This document shows positions 8,079-17,089 of a stretch of 64,000 nt of DNA, piece by piece. Position numbers and translations under genes: made by a program. The stretch spans positions 2,418,001 to 2,482,000 of the forward strand of contig CAVTQZ010000001.1 of NCBI GenBank assembly GCA_963737015.1, written 5' to 3'. Positions within the stretch are counted from its first letter, which is position 1. Every line of letters starts with the position of its first letter. The notes under the pieces were generated by a model that ran no database searches, was not told where the DNA came from, and was given only the letters and a program-made list of their open reading frames with translations. The stretch comes from CAVTQZ01 sp963737015. Lineage in GTDB: Bacteria > Actinomycetota > Acidimicrobiia > Acidimicrobiales > UBA8190.

Positions 8079-9428
8079 GTGGCCCGTGACGTACTGGAGC
8101 TCGCCGACGAGCTCTGGCGCGAAGAGCGCGAAATCACTTCGTTCCATCCGGTCGGATACGTCGGCGCGCTCTGCGAGCCCACCGGGGGCGTCGCCTTCGT
8201 GCCGTCGTTCGCAAACGTCTCGGCGTTCACCACGTCAGAGGGTCTCGTACTCGTCGATACCGGGTCGAGCATTTTCGCCAGGTCCATCTTCGATGCGGTG
8301 CGGTCCTGGTCCGACGAACCGCTCCACACGGCGATCTACTCGCACGGCCACATCGACCACGTCTTCGGCACCGGCCCGTACGAGGAAGAAGCAGACCGAA
8401 ACGGCTGGACGGCACCGGTCGTCGTCGCCCACGAAGGTGTGGTCGCACGATTCGACCGCTACATAGAGACCGCCGGGTACAACACCACGATCAATCGCAG
8501 GCAGTTCGGGCTTGTGGACCTCGATTGGCCGACCGAGTACCGCTATCCCGACCGCACCTATTCGCAGAGCCTCGATCTCGAGATAGGAGGTACTCGCTTC
8601 GAGCTGCACCATGCGCGTGGGGAGACCGACGACCACACCTGGACGTGGGCGCCCGACTCGAGGGTCCTGTGTTGCGGCGACCTCTTCATCTGGGCTTCAC
8701 CGAATGCCGGCAACCCTCAGAAGGTCCAGCGCTACCCGCGCGAATGGGCGGTCGCGCTGAGGGAGATGGCCGGCCTCGGTGCCGAAGTGCTCCTACCGGG
8801 ACACGGCTTTCCGGTGGTCGGGGCCGCGCGGGTCCGGGAGGCTCTGAGCGACACCGCCGAGTTGCTCGAGTCCCTCGTTGCGCAGACGCTCGACCTCATG
8901 AACGCAGGCGCACGTCTCGACGACATCACCAACAGCGTGGAACCTCCGGCTCATCTGGCCCGCAAGCCCTACCTACGGCCGGTGTACGACGAGCCGGAGT
9001 TCGTGGTACGCAACATCTGGCGTCAGTACGGCGGGTGGTGGGACGGAAATCCGGCAACCTTGAAGCCGGCACCCGAAGCCCGGGTCGCCACGGAGCTCGC
9101 CGCCTTGGCCGGTGGTCCGGAGAGACTCGCCGAAAGGGCTCTCGAGCTGCTCGGCGCGGCCGGCGACGACCGCGGGACTTCCGCCTCGGCATCCGCCTCC
9201 GACAGCTCCGGATCCGGCTCCACGCCGGCCGACCTCCCGCCCGAGCTCCGTCTCGCAGCACACCTCGCCGAGCTCGCCTCGCTCGCCGCACCTGCAGACC
9301 CCTCGGTACAACGCATCCGGGCGGAGGTGTTCGATGCCTGCGCGCGCAACGCCACATCGACCATGGCCAGGGGCGTTTTCGGGTGGGCCGCGCGCGAGTC
9401 GCGGGAGCGGGCCAAGCCGGCCGACTGA
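8079..9428 (+). CDS. Metallo-beta-lactamase-fold hydrolase, alkylsulfatase-like
   Basis: The product has 449 residues. The zinc-binding signature HxHxDH is seen as HGHIDH at residues 89-94 (SHGHIDHVFG). Later ligands are LHHARGETDDHT, CCGDLFIWAS and LLPGHGFPVVG. The N-terminal order and the insertion with FDRYIETAGYNTTINRRQFG match the alkylsulfatase (SdsA/BDS1) branch, where a dimerisation domain follows the catalytic domain. Here the region after residue 290 includes LARKPYLRPVYDEPEFVVRN, consistent with that domain. Predicted role: hydrolysis of an ester or sulfate ester in the cytoplasm; no clear signal peptide. The tail is rich in Ser, Ala and Gly (residues 365-390). Start is GTG. Confidence 0.75.
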   Translation: MARDVLELADELWREEREITSFHPVGYVGALCEPTGGVAFVPSFANVSAFTTSEGLVLVDTGSSIFARSIFDAVRSWSDEPLHTAIYSHGHIDHVFGTGPYEEEADRNGWTAPVVVAHEGVVARFDRYIETAGYNTTINRRQFGLVDLDWPTEYRYPDRTYSQSLDLEIGGTRFELHHARGETDDHTWTWAPDSRVLCCGDLFIWASPNAGNPQKVQRYPREWAVALREMAGLGAEVLLPGHGFPVVGAARVREALSDTAELLESLVAQTLDLMNAGARLDDITNSVEPPAHLARKPYLRPVYDEPEFVVRNIWRQYGGWWDGNPATLKPAPEARVATELAALAGGPERLAERALELLGAAGDDRGTSASASASDSSGSGSTPADLPPELRLAAHLAELASLAAPADPSVQRIRAEVFDACARNATSTMARGVFGWAARESRERAKPAD

Positions 9429-9464
9429 GCCGGGGCGAACTACAACCTCCGAGGCCCGCTTGGA

Positions 9465-9470
9465 TAAGGT
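9465..9470 (+). promoter_or_regulatory. Possible -10 box of ctaC
   Basis: TAAGGT fits TANNNT and is followed by eight bases and the GTG start of ctaC at 9479. No Shine-Dalgarno lies between, so ctaC may be leaderless. Confidence 0.3.
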
Positions 9471-9478
9471 CCCTGGGC

Positions 9479-10372
9479 GTGAGCCGCCACGTGCGCAGAC
9501 CCCTCGCCCTTTTGGCGTTCGTCGGGCTGCCCGTCCTCCTCGGCGGCTGCGAGCTGCCGAACTTCCTGGGATACCGAGGCTCGACCAGCCAGGGTCACGT
9601 CGAGCACCTGCTGTGGTCCGGGACCTTCATCGCCGGCCTTGCGGTGGGCGGGATCGTGACCCTTCTGATCCTGTGGTCGGTCTTCCGCTACCGGCACCGC
9701 AGCGACGAGATCCCGCGGCAGTTCCAGTACCACACGTTGTTCGAGGTCACCTACATCGTGATCCCGGTCGTCATGGTCCTCGTGCTGTTCGGCTTCACGG
9801 TCGTGGCCGAGAACAAGATCGACGCCCTCGACCCGCCGTCGGTGCAGACCGTGAACGTCTACGCGTTCCAGTGGGGCTGGGAATTCAACTACTCGGGCAA
9901 GGGCGTGACCGTCGTCGGCGTGACGCAGAACGACCCCGACCCCGTGGGGCTCGACGGCGCCCGGTGCGCTCCGTCCGTCGACTGTCTGGGACCGGGCCTC
10001 GTCCTTCCCGCCGGCAAGACGGTGCTCGTCAATCTCCGTTCGAAGGACACGATCCACGGCTTCTACGTTCCGGAGTTCAACTTCAGCCGCTATGCACAAC
10101 CGGGGATCCTCAACCAGTTCCAGCTGTCGGTGAAGAAGCCCGGGATCTACCGGGCGCAGTGCACGCAGTTCTGCGGGCTCTACCACTCGGAGATGTTCTT
10201 CCACGTGGTCGCGCTGCCACCCTCGCAGTTCCAGTCCTGGCTCAGAACCGAGCGGGCTACCTCGAACACTCCGAACAGCCCTCCACCGAAGACGCCGCAG
10301 AACTCGACCACGACCCCGACCACTCCCAACGTGGGGACCAACGGGTTCAGCCCGAACGGCCCGACACAGTGA
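9479..10372 (+). CDS. ctaC: Cytochrome c oxidase subunit II (CtaC), lipoprotein
   Basis: The product has 297 residues from the GTG at 9479; the same frame is open far upstream only as an antisense-type shadow of the MBL gene. The N-terminus is a lipoprotein signal ending in the lipobox LGGC, then two transmembrane helices (GTFIAGLAVGGIVTLLILWS and YIVIPVVMVLVLFGFTVVAE). The extracellular cupredoxin domain carries the CuA site: DTIHGFYVPEF with the first His, then C228-T-Q-F-C232-x3-H236-x2-M239. This subunit accepts electrons from the bcc complex. The tail is Thr/Pro/Asn-rich. ctaD begins 19 bases downstream. The lipobox makes it a likely client of the lipoprotein pathway, relevant to the odd lnt in this window. 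Confidence 0.95.
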   Translation: MSRHVRRPLALLAFVGLPVLLGGCELPNFLGYRGSTSQGHVEHLLWSGTFIAGLAVGGIVTLLILWSVFRYRHRSDEIPRQFQYHTLFEVTYIVIPVVMVLVLFGFTVVAENKIDALDPPSVQTVNVYAFQWGWEFNYSGKGVTVVGVTQNDPDPVGLDGARCAPSVDCLGPGLVLPAGKTVLVNLRSKDTIHGFYVPEFNFSRYAQPGILNQFQLSVKKPGIYRAQCTQFCGLYHSEMFFHVVALPPSQFQSWLRTERATSNTPNSPPPKTPQNSTTTPTTPNVGTNGFSPNGPTQ

Positions 10373-10391
10373 CGCAGGCGAGGACAACCAA

Positions 10392-12137
10392 ATGACTCTT
10401 CTGGCTGAGCCGTCCAAGACCCTCGAAGGGCACGCCGAGCACCACGAGGGCCCCACCGGTCTCCTCAAGTGGATGACGAGCACCGATCACAAGGTGATCG
10501 GGATGAACTACATGGTCACCTCGCTGACCATGTTCTTCTTCGCCGGCATCATGGCCCTCTTCATACGGGCGCAGCTCACCTCACCGAACGGCACCCTGCT
10601 CTCGAACCAGCAATTCAACGAGCTGTTCACGATGCACGGCAGCCTCATGCTGTACCTCTTCGCCGGACCTTTCGCCTTCGGCGGCCTGGCGAACTTCATC
10701 CTCCCGATACAGGTCGGCGCGCCCGACATGGCGTTCCCACGCTTGAACGCCCTGTCCTACTGGCTGTACCTCACCGGCTCCATAACGATGATCCTCGGCT
10801 TCGTGACGGCGGGCGGAGCCGCCGCCTTCGGCTGGGTCGGTTACGCCCCGCTCTCCACCGCCCAGTTCTCGCCCGGCGCGGGTGGGGACTTGTGGATACT
10901 CGGGATCGGTCTCACCGGGTTCTCGGCGATCTTCACGGCCGTGAACCTGGTCACGACGACGTTCTATCTCCGCGCACCGGGCATGACCATGTTCCGCCTC
11001 CCGCTCTTCACATGGGGGATGCTCGTCACCGCGATCCTGATACTGATCGCGTTCCCGATATTGACGGCCGCGATGGTGCTCCTCTTCTCCGATCGCCATC
11101 TAGGTACCCACTTCTATTCGGTGGCCGGTGGCGGGGTGCCGATCCTCTATCAGAACCTCTTCTGGTTCTTCGGGCATCCGGAGGTGTACATCCTCGCCTT
11201 GCCCTATTTCGGCATCGTCTCGGACGTCATTCCCGTCTTCAGTCGTAAGCCTCTCTTCGGCTACAAGGGCATGGTCTTCGCCACGATGGCCATCGCGGGG
11301 CTCTCCACGGGCGTGTGGGCGCACCACATGTTCACCACTGGCGCAGTCTTGTTGCCGTTCTTCTCGCTGCTGTCACTGCTCATCGCAGTGCCGACGGGCA
11401 TCAAGTTCTTCAACTGGATCGGCACGATGTGGCGCGGTCAGCTCCACTTCAACACGCCCATGCTCTTCTGCATCGGTTTCCTGTTCGCGTTCTTGATGGG
11501 AGGGGTCACGGGTGTGATCCTCGCCTCGCCGCCCCTGGACTTCGCGACGCACGACACCTATTTCGTGGTCGCGCACTTCCATCAGGTGCTCTTCGGTACC
11601 GCCGTGTTCGCCGGGTTCGCCGGCTGGTACTACTGGTATCCGAAGTTCACCGGCCGCATGATGAACGACCAGCTCGGCAAGACCCACTTCTGGCTCATGT
11701 TCGTCGGCTTCTGGCTGACGTTCGTGCCGCAGTACGAGCTCGGTCTCAAGGGCATGCCGCGTCGCGTGGCGACCTACCCCGTGGGCCTCGGCTGGCAATT
11801 CCTGAACCAGCTGTCGACGATCGGCGCCTTCGTAATCGGCGTCTCGTTCGCTGTGTTCCTGGTGAACCTTCTGATCTCATGGCGCCGCCCTGTGCCCGCA
11901 GGGAACAATCCCTGGGACGGCCACACCCTCGAATGGTTCACGACCTCTCCGCCCCCGCATCACAACTTCGATCGGCTCCCCCCCGTTCGCTCGGAACGCC
12001 CGACGTGGGACTTCTTCCATCCGGACGCCACGGCTCTGCGACACGGGAACGGAAGCGGCAACGGACATCGCCGCTCCACGACGCCGACGGTCTCGGGCGT
12101 CGCCACCACCCATGTGCGCGGCGACGACAACGAGTAG
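10392..12137 (+). CDS. ctaD: Cytochrome c oxidase subunit I (CtaD)
   Basis: The product has 581 residues and about twelve transmembrane helices. Heme-copper signatures are the low-spin heme His in FTMHGSLMLYLF, the CuB/Tyr motif H262-P-E264-V-Y266, the HH pair in VWAHHMFTTG, and the heme ligands in THDTYFVVAHFHQVLFG. GHPEV with Glu and PTGIKFFNW with the K-channel Lys place it in the A-type proton-pumping group. The ATG at 10392 follows GAGGACAACC. The C-terminal 90 residues are a Pro/His/Gly-rich cytoplasmic tail. It lies between ctaC and ctaF in one plus-strand operon and forms the aa3 oxidase core with CtaE, encoded at 18 kb. Confidence 0.97.
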   Translation: MTLLAEPSKTLEGHAEHHEGPTGLLKWMTSTDHKVIGMNYMVTSLTMFFFAGIMALFIRAQLTSPNGTLLSNQQFNELFTMHGSLMLYLFAGPFAFGGLANFILPIQVGAPDMAFPRLNALSYWLYLTGSITMILGFVTAGGAAAFGWVGYAPLSTAQFSPGAGGDLWILGIGLTGFSAIFTAVNLVTTTFYLRAPGMTMFRLPLFTWGMLVTAILILIAFPILTAAMVLLFSDRHLGTHFYSVAGGGVPILYQNLFWFFGHPEVYILALPYFGIVSDVIPVFSRKPLFGYKGMVFATMAIAGLSTGVWAHHMFTTGAVLLPFFSLLSLLIAVPTGIKFFNWIGTMWRGQLHFNTPMLFCIGFLFAFLMGGVTGVILASPPLDFATHDTYFVVAHFHQVLFGTAVFAGFAGWYYWYPKFTGRMMNDQLGKTHFWLMFVGFWLTFVPQYELGLKGMPRRVATYPVGLGWQFLNQLSTIGAFVIGVSFAVFLVNLLISWRRPVPAGNNPWDGHTLEWFTTSPPPHHNFDRLPPVRSERPTWDFFHPDATALRHGNGSGNGHRRSTTPTVSGVATTHVRGDDNE

Positions 12138-12154
12138 TCGGGTAGGAGCACACA

Positions 12155-12547
12155 TTGCGCGTCGAAGCTTGGTTCCTCGTCGGGGTCGGCATCTTCTTCG
12201 GCCTCACCGCTCTCGCGTACTGGTTCTGGGGATACGAACAGGGCGGCACGATGATGCTCGTCGGGACCGTGACCCTCGGGCTCATCCCGGGGAGCTACTA
12301 CCTCTGGTGGTCCCACCGGATGAAGCCGAGACCCGAAGACCGCACCGACGGCACCCTGGCGGAGGGTGCGGGTGTCATCGGCTCGTTCCCGAGCTCGAGC
12401 GTCTGGCCCTTCGTCTTCGGCATGGGGATCTTCCTCGTGGTCCTGGGCCTCGTGTTCGGGGCTTGGCTCATGGCCCCCGGCTTCGCCCTCGTGATCTCCT
12501 CGGCGGTCGGCTACAGCGTCGAATCGAGGCGCGGAGGAGCCGTCTGA
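12155..12547 (+). CDS. ctaF: Cytochrome c oxidase subunit IV, actinobacterial type (CtaF)
   Basis: The product has 130 residues with four hydrophobic helices (WFLVGVGIFFGLTALAYWFW, GTMMLVGTVTLGLIPGSYYL, FVFGMGIFLVVLGLVFGAWL, APGFALVISSAVGY). The size, the WWSHRMKPRPEDR loop and the position after ctaD match the actinobacteria-specific small oxidase subunit. It stabilises the oxidase within the bcc-aa3 supercomplex. The start is a TTG at 12155, supported by AGGAG six bases upstream; no ATG or GTG gives the first helix. Finding this gene is one of the stronger signs that the host is an actinobacterium. Confidence 0.88.
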   Translation: MRVEAWFLVGVGIFFGLTALAYWFWGYEQGGTMMLVGTVTLGLIPGSYYLWWSHRMKPRPEDRTDGTLAEGAGVIGSFPSSSVWPFVFGMGIFLVVLGLVFGAWLMAPGFALVISSAVGYSVESRRGGAV

Positions 12548-12590
12548 GCGCCGAGAGCGGCACTTCCCGCACTTAGCGGCACATGGCGCC

Positions 12591-14492
12591 GTGCGGTCGG
12601 CCCTCCTCGGCCGTTCCCGAGACATGAGCGCCCGTCGGGTCCGGCGCTTGGCCGAGCAGGTCGGCAGCCGGATCGTCGCACGAGCGAGGGGGGCCAGGTC
12701 CTCGTGCCTGGATGTCGTCGCGGCCCTAAGAGCCCGCCCTCGCCACAGGACGAGCGGCCGCAAGTCGGCCGCTCCCGCCGTGCTCGCGTCCCTCGGGCTG
12801 GCGCTCCCCCTCCTGGGCGTGATCTTCGCCTTGAACGCCGGGTCCTCCACGAAGCTCCCTGCGAGCTACTCGACGACCATCCCGGGCAGCCGGATAGAGC
12901 AGGCTCTCGGAAGCGGCGTCCAGCTAAGCCTGCCGGCGGCGACGACCGCTCCCGCCCCCTCTCCCCCGGTCCTGTCGAGCCGGCCGAACCTCCCACCGCA
13001 CCAGGTCTTCGGGTTCGCACCCTATTGGGCGCTCGCGCAGTCACAGGGCTTCGACGTGAGGGACCTCTCCACCGTCGACTACTTCAGCCTCGACGTGAAC
13101 GGCGACGGGTCCATCGTCCAGTCGGGACCCGGCTGGGTGGGATACGAGAGCCAGGACCTGGTCGACCTCATCAACAGGGCGCACGCCGCGGAGGACCGCG
13201 TCGTCCTGACCGTGACCTGCTTCGACCAGGGCTCGCTCAACCAGCTCTCCGCCAACCCGGCAGCTGACGGGCAGAGGCTCGCCACCGAGCTCACGAGCCT
13301 CCTCGCACAGAAGAGCTTCGACGGCGTGAACATCGACTTCGAGGGCAACGGCCCCCAGGACCGGGCCGGGCTCGACGAGCTCGTATCCCAGGTGTCCTCG
13401 CACCTTCGGGCTGCGAACCCCCACTGGCAGATCACCATGGACACCTACGCCTCGTCCGCAGGCGACCAGAGCGGCTTCTTCGACATAGGGGGGCTCGCCC
13501 CGAGCGTCGACGGCTTCTTCGTCATGGCCTACGACATGTACAACGCCTCGGCGCCGTCGCCCAACGCTCCCCTCGTCGGCTCGGGCAACACCGACACCAC
13601 CGCGCTCGAGCAGTACGAGTCCCTGGTCCCAGCTTCGAAGGTGGTCCTCGGGGTCCCGGCCTACGGCTACGACTGGCCCACCTCCGGCCAGGCCATCGGC
13701 TCCCCGGCCACCGGCTCACCTACTCCTGTCACCTATGCGCAGATCGCCTCGATGAACACACCGGTCTACTGGGACCCCCGCAGCGAAACGCCCTGGACCG
13801 CCTACCAGGCGGGGGCCCAGTGGCACCAGATCTTCTTCGACAACCCGACCTCCATCGCCCTGAAGGCTCGCCTCGCCGAGCAGGCGCACGCAGCCGGGGT
13901 CGGCCTGTGGGCCCTCGGGATGGACGGCGGGAACGCTGCGATCTACCAGGCACTGCTCGGCTCCGCACACGCCGCCAAGTACCGGACCGGGCCCACCCAG
14001 CCCGCAGCATCCCCCGGCGTCACGCCGGGCGCCCAGGCATCGGCGGGGCCCTCCGGAGGAGGATCTCCGTCTTCCGGCGGTGGCGGCGGAGCTTCGGGGT
14101 CCGCGTCGCCCTACCAGTACAGCGGCACTTGGAACGGCCACAACGAGACGCTCCAGCCCGTGAACCCCTCCACCCTGCCCGGCGGAGGAAAGGGTACGAA
14201 CGCGGGACAGCTCACCGGTTTCTCGACGAACGACCCGTCGGCTCAGTGCCTCTCCCAGGGGCCCGCCCTGTCGGTGACCGAGCTCTCGGCAGCTCCTTCG
14301 GACTACGTCGTGACGGCGAGCAAGCCGACGGACTGCACGAACGGGACGTGGATGTTCCAGGCGGCGCCGTCGACCGGCGCGGGGAGCACCCCGGGCACCA
14401 CGGCACCCTCCTCGCCCGTCACGATCCCGGGGGTGTTCTCGTCCTCGGGCGCCGCAGGATCGGGATCGGGGAACAAAAGCTCGCTCCCCTGA
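12591..14492 (+). CDS. Exported GH18-family glycosyl hydrolase-like protein
   Basis: The product has 633 residues from the GTG at 12591 (ATG at 12624 is an alternative). A basic N-terminus of about 60 residues and a hydrophobic segment (ASLGLALPLLGVIFALNAG) suggest a signal or anchor. A GH18 barrel covers about residues 135-460, beginning HQVFGFAPYWALAQ. The strand-4 motif DGxxxDxE appears as FDGVNIDFEG, with D249 and E251 (catalytic acid). The ends VDGFFVMAYDMYNAS and VVLGVPAYGYDWP are typical of the YaaH/chitinase-like group. A Ser/Gly-rich linker and a small C-terminal domain with two Cys follow. Substrate is unknown: peptidoglycan, chitin or another GlcNAc polymer. It sits between the oxidase and cytochrome bcc genes without an obvious respiratory role. 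Confidence 0.82.
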   Translation: MRSALLGRSRDMSARRVRRLAEQVGSRIVARARGARSSCLDVVAALRARPRHRTSGRKSAAPAVLASLGLALPLLGVIFALNAGSSTKLPASYSTTIPGSRIEQALGSGVQLSLPAATTAPAPSPPVLSSRPNLPPHQVFGFAPYWALAQSQGFDVRDLSTVDYFSLDVNGDGSIVQSGPGWVGYESQDLVDLINRAHAAEDRVVLTVTCFDQGSLNQLSANPAADGQRLATELTSLLAQKSFDGVNIDFEGNGPQDRAGLDELVSQVSSHLRAANPHWQITMDTYASSAGDQSGFFDIGGLAPSVDGFFVMAYDMYNASAPSPNAPLVGSGNTDTTALEQYESLVPASKVVLGVPAYGYDWPTSGQAIGSPATGSPTPVTYAQIASMNTPVYWDPRSETPWTAYQAGAQWHQIFFDNPTSIALKARLAEQAHAAGVGLWALGMDGGNAAIYQALLGSAHAAKYRTGPTQPAASPGVTPGAQASAGPSGGGSPSSGGGGGASGSASPYQYSGTWNGHNETLQPVNPSTLPGGGKGTNAGQLTGFSTNDPSAQCLSQGPALSVTELSAAPSDYVVTASKPTDCTNGTWMFQAAPSTGAGSTPGTTAPSSPVTIPGVFSSSGAAGSGSGNKSSLP

Positions 14493-14502
14493 GCGCTGAC
14501 GC

Positions 14503-14524
14503 TCTCAGGTCCGTCTCAGGTCCG
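14503..14524. repeat. 11-base tandem duplication at the qcrB 3' end
   Basis: Two copies of tctcaggtccg stand side by side, with a partial third copy. The qcrB stop codon lies in the first copy on the minus strand, so the duplication only touches the last codons and the short gap to the convergent GH18 gene. Confidence 0.6.
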
Positions 14525-16012
14525 TCTCGGCACCCGGCGCACGCCGTGCCCGTCGCCGGCCCCGACGGTCTGCGCCTCCTCGCCGGCACCGCTCAGGTCG
14601 ATGTACACCGGTACGGGTTCGGGTTCGAGCTCGACGAAGCCGTCGCCGGGACGCTCCTCGCTCGGGACCGATTCGTAGCGCCCGTCGGCCGAGCGGACGA
14701 TGACCGTCGCCCTCTTGCGCTTGCCCACTCCGGTGACACCCATCATCTCGAGACAGATACGCCAAGTCGTTATGCCGACGACGATCGGGATGACGATCAC
14801 GGCGAAACGGAAGAACCACAGCACGCTGTTGAGCGAGATGTGGAAAAAATTGGCGAGGACGTCGGTGGAGCTTGCCGCGAACAGCGTGAAGTAAAAGGCG
14901 AGCGCCGCAGCCCCGAGGGCCGTGTGCTTGGGACGGTTACGAGGTCGGTCCAGGAGATTGTGCTCGGCGGAGTCACCGCTGATCTTCGCCGCCACGAAGG
15001 GCCACACCCAGAAGAGAGTGAATGTGAGCCCGGGAAACAGGATCGTTGGCAGGAAGACCTCGAAGGGGATCGTATGGCCGAAGCCGGTGAATTCCCACGC
15101 GGGCATGATGCGCAGAGCACCGTCGAGCCATCCCATGTACCAGTCCGGTTGAACGGCGTAGCTGATCTTGTACGGCTGGTACGGGCCGTACTGCCATATC
15201 GGGTTGACCTGTACGAGGCCACCCAGTGCCCAAAGCGCTCCGGCGATCATGAACAGGAACCCCGTCGTCTTCAAGATGAACGTCGGGTACATGGGCGATC
15301 CGACGACGTTGTCCTCGGTTCGGCCGTGTCCGGGGAACTGGGTGTGTTTCTGCCTCACCAGGAGACCGAGGTGCGCGCCGATCAGTCCGAGGATGACGAG
15401 CGGCAGGATCAGGACGTGGATGATGAAGAAGCGCGGGATGATGATGCCGCTACCGGGGAAGTTGCCACCGAAGAGGAAGAACCCGAGGTAGCTGCCGATC
15501 ACGGGGATCGAAAGGACGAACGAGAAGGCGAGGCGTATACCGGTTCCTGAGACGAGGTCGTCCGGCAGTGAGTAGCCGAGGAAGCCGTTGATGATCGCGA
15601 GCATCAAAAGCGTCACGCCGATGATCCAGTTCACCTCGCGCGGCTTTCTGTAGGCGCCGGTGAAGAAGATGCGGCACATGTGGACCGCGATCGATCCGAC
15701 GAACACGTCGGCCGCCCAGTGGTGCATCTGGCGGATCACGAGCCCACCTCTCACCGCAAAGGAGAGGTCGACGCTCGACGCGTAGGCGGCCGACATGTGG
15801 GTGCCTTGAAGCGGCTTGTAGATCCCGTGGTAGATGACCTCGGACGACGAGGGCACGTAGTAGAGGGATAGGAATACCCCAGTCGCGACGAGAATTATGA
15901 AGGAGTAGAGCGCTATCTCCCCGAGGAGGAACGACCAGTGGTCGGGAAAGATCTTGTCGAGGAAGATGCGGCCGCCTTTGGCGATCCCGAGGCGGTCGTC
16001 GAGCCACCGCAC
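14516..16012 (-). CDS. qcrB: Cytochrome bcc complex, cytochrome b subunit (QcrB)
   Basis: The product has 498 residues. The N-terminal b-heme part has the His pairs within VRGGLVIRQMHHWAADVFVG and FFIIHVLILPLVILGLIGAHL, and the fused C-terminal part contributes to the quinol site. The Qo motif reads PDWYMGW instead of the mitochondrial PEWY, the form usual in actinobacteria. Helices continue to about residue 420, then an acidic cytoplasmic tail. The protein oxidises menaquinol and passes electrons to QcrA and across to the b hemes. The start is GTG at 16012; no start exists further upstream before an in-frame stop, so the 114-base gap after qcrA is real. Confidence 0.95.
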   Translation of the reverse strand: MRWLDDRLGIAKGGRIFLDKIFPDHWSFLLGEIALYSFIILVATGVFLSLYYVPSSSEVIYHGIYKPLQGTHMSAAYASSVDLSFAVRGGLVIRQMHHWAADVFVGSIAVHMCRIFFTGAYRKPREVNWIIGVTLLMLAIINGFLGYSLPDDLVSGTGIRLAFSFVLSIPVIGSYLGFFLFGGNFPGSGIIIPRFFIIHVLILPLVILGLIGAHLGLLVRQKHTQFPGHGRTEDNVVGSPMYPTFILKTTGFLFMIAGALWALGGLVQVNPIWQYGPYQPYKISYAVQPDWYMGWLDGALRIMPAWEFTGFGHTIPFEVFLPTILFPGLTFTLFWVWPFVAAKISGDSAEHNLLDRPRNRPKHTALGAAALAFYFTLFAASSTDVLANFFHISLNSVLWFFRFAVIVIPIVVGITTWRICLEMMGVTGVGKRKRATVIVRSADGRYESVPSEERPGDGFVELEPEPVPVYIDLSGAGEEAQTVGAGDGHGVRRVPRRT

Positions 16013-16126
16013 CCCGGCGCCGACGGGGTCGACACGCGACGTGTAACCCTTTCGCGCGTGGCCCGTCTCGCCGCGAGGACCGAGGCGCTACGCCTGCTCA
16101 TGGAGCGCCCACGCTGTTCGCAACGG

Positions 16127-17089
16127 TCACGAGCGCTCCCAGAAGCCCGGACCGACCGGTTGGTCGTATCCGGTCTGTGCGCGAATGAAGCCCTTCGAGT
16201 CGATCTTCAACGGCAACTGGGGAAGCGGCCTCGGGGCGGGGCCGAAGACGGGCTGGGCGCCGTCCAGGACGTCGAACACCGACTGGTGGCACGGGCACAG
16301 GAGCTGCTGGGTGAGCTGCTGGTAGAGGCCCACAGGGCAACCGGCGTGGGTGCACATCTTCGAGTATGCAAGATAGCCCTGCGGGCCCCACGTCTCGCGT
16401 CCGGGCTTGGTGGTGATGTCCACGTCGGACGGGCGGATGAGCATCGTCTGGTCGACCGAGGCCCCCACGAAGCCCTCGGGGAAGACGGTCAGCGAGCCTC
16501 CGACTTCCAGGTCCGTCACATGGATCGCCCGGCCGTCTATGCCGACCAACCGCGCGCCCGCCTTCCAATCGGTGGTGTCCAGCGCCTTTCCGGGCTGCTT
16601 CGGTGAGAGCGACCGGATGAGTGGGAACGCGAGCACGATGCCCATCACGCCCGCGCCCGCCGCCAGGAGCCCGCCGAGAAACCCACGCCTTCTGAACGTC
16701 AAGGTGGCCCTGTCGACGAGGGCCGCCTTCATCGCCTCTCGCTCGGGCTCGCTCGACTTGTAGGAGTGGCGGTCCTCCACGAACGGCCCCTGCGGGAGCA
16801 GGTACTTCCCCCAGGCGGACATCCCGAACCCGAAGGCGAAGAGACCGATGCCGGCCGTGATGCCCTCGACGCGCGTCTGTCCCCCGACGAAATAGACCGC
16901 GCCGTATGCGGCGAACCCGAGGAGGCCGGCGAACAGGCACAGACCGATGATCATCTCGGTGCGACGCGGGTGCTTCGCGTAGGGACGCAGGTGCGGATCG
17001 TCGAACGCGGCAACGGGCACGCCGGGCACATCCACGTGCCCACCCTCCCGGGTTGCGAATTCGTCCGTCGAAGTGCCGAGGTCGCTCAC
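16127..17089 (-). CDS. qcrA: Cytochrome bcc complex, Rieske iron-sulfur subunit (QcrA)
   Basis: The product has 320 residues. Three hydrophobic segments precede the Rieske domain (MIIGLCLFAGLLGFAAYGAV, GITAGIGLFAFGFGMSAWG, RRRGFLGGLLAAGAGVMGIV), as in actinobacterial QcrA; the third begins with a twin-arginine-like stretch. The cluster-binding boxes are CTHAGCP and CPCHQS, about 20 residues apart, in the last third. It carries electrons from menaquinol at QcrB to the QcrC hemes. Its ATG overlaps the stop of qcrC by four bases (17086-17089). TatA, encoded at 7.8 kb, is a plausible part of its export route. Confidence 0.95.
   Translation of the reverse strand: MSDLGTSTDEFATREGGHVDVPGVPVAAFDDPHLRPYAKHPRRTEMIIGLCLFAGLLGFAAYGAVYFVGGQTRVEGITAGIGLFAFGFGMSAWGKYLLPQGPFVEDRHSYKSSEPEREAMKAALVDRATLTFRRRGFLGGLLAAGAGVMGIVLAFPLIRSLSPKQPGKALDTTDWKAGARLVGIDGRAIHVTDLEVGGSLTVFPEGFVGASVDQTMLIRPSDVDITTKPGRETWGPQGYLAYSKMCTHAGCPVGLYQQLTQQLLCPCHQSVFDVLDGAQPVFGPAPRPLPQLPLKIDSKGFIRAQTGYDQPVGPGFWERS

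Noticed and set aside
8525..9478. N-terminal extension of ctaC by about 318 codons.
   Set aside because: This part of the open frame overlaps the MBL-fold gene and is Arg-rich without similarity; the lipoprotein signal begins at 9479.
13820..15550. A 576-codon plus-strand frame across the GH18 end and antisense to qcrB.
   Set aside because: Composition is Arg/Asp/Glu-rich without family features; both genes it overlaps are strongly conserved.
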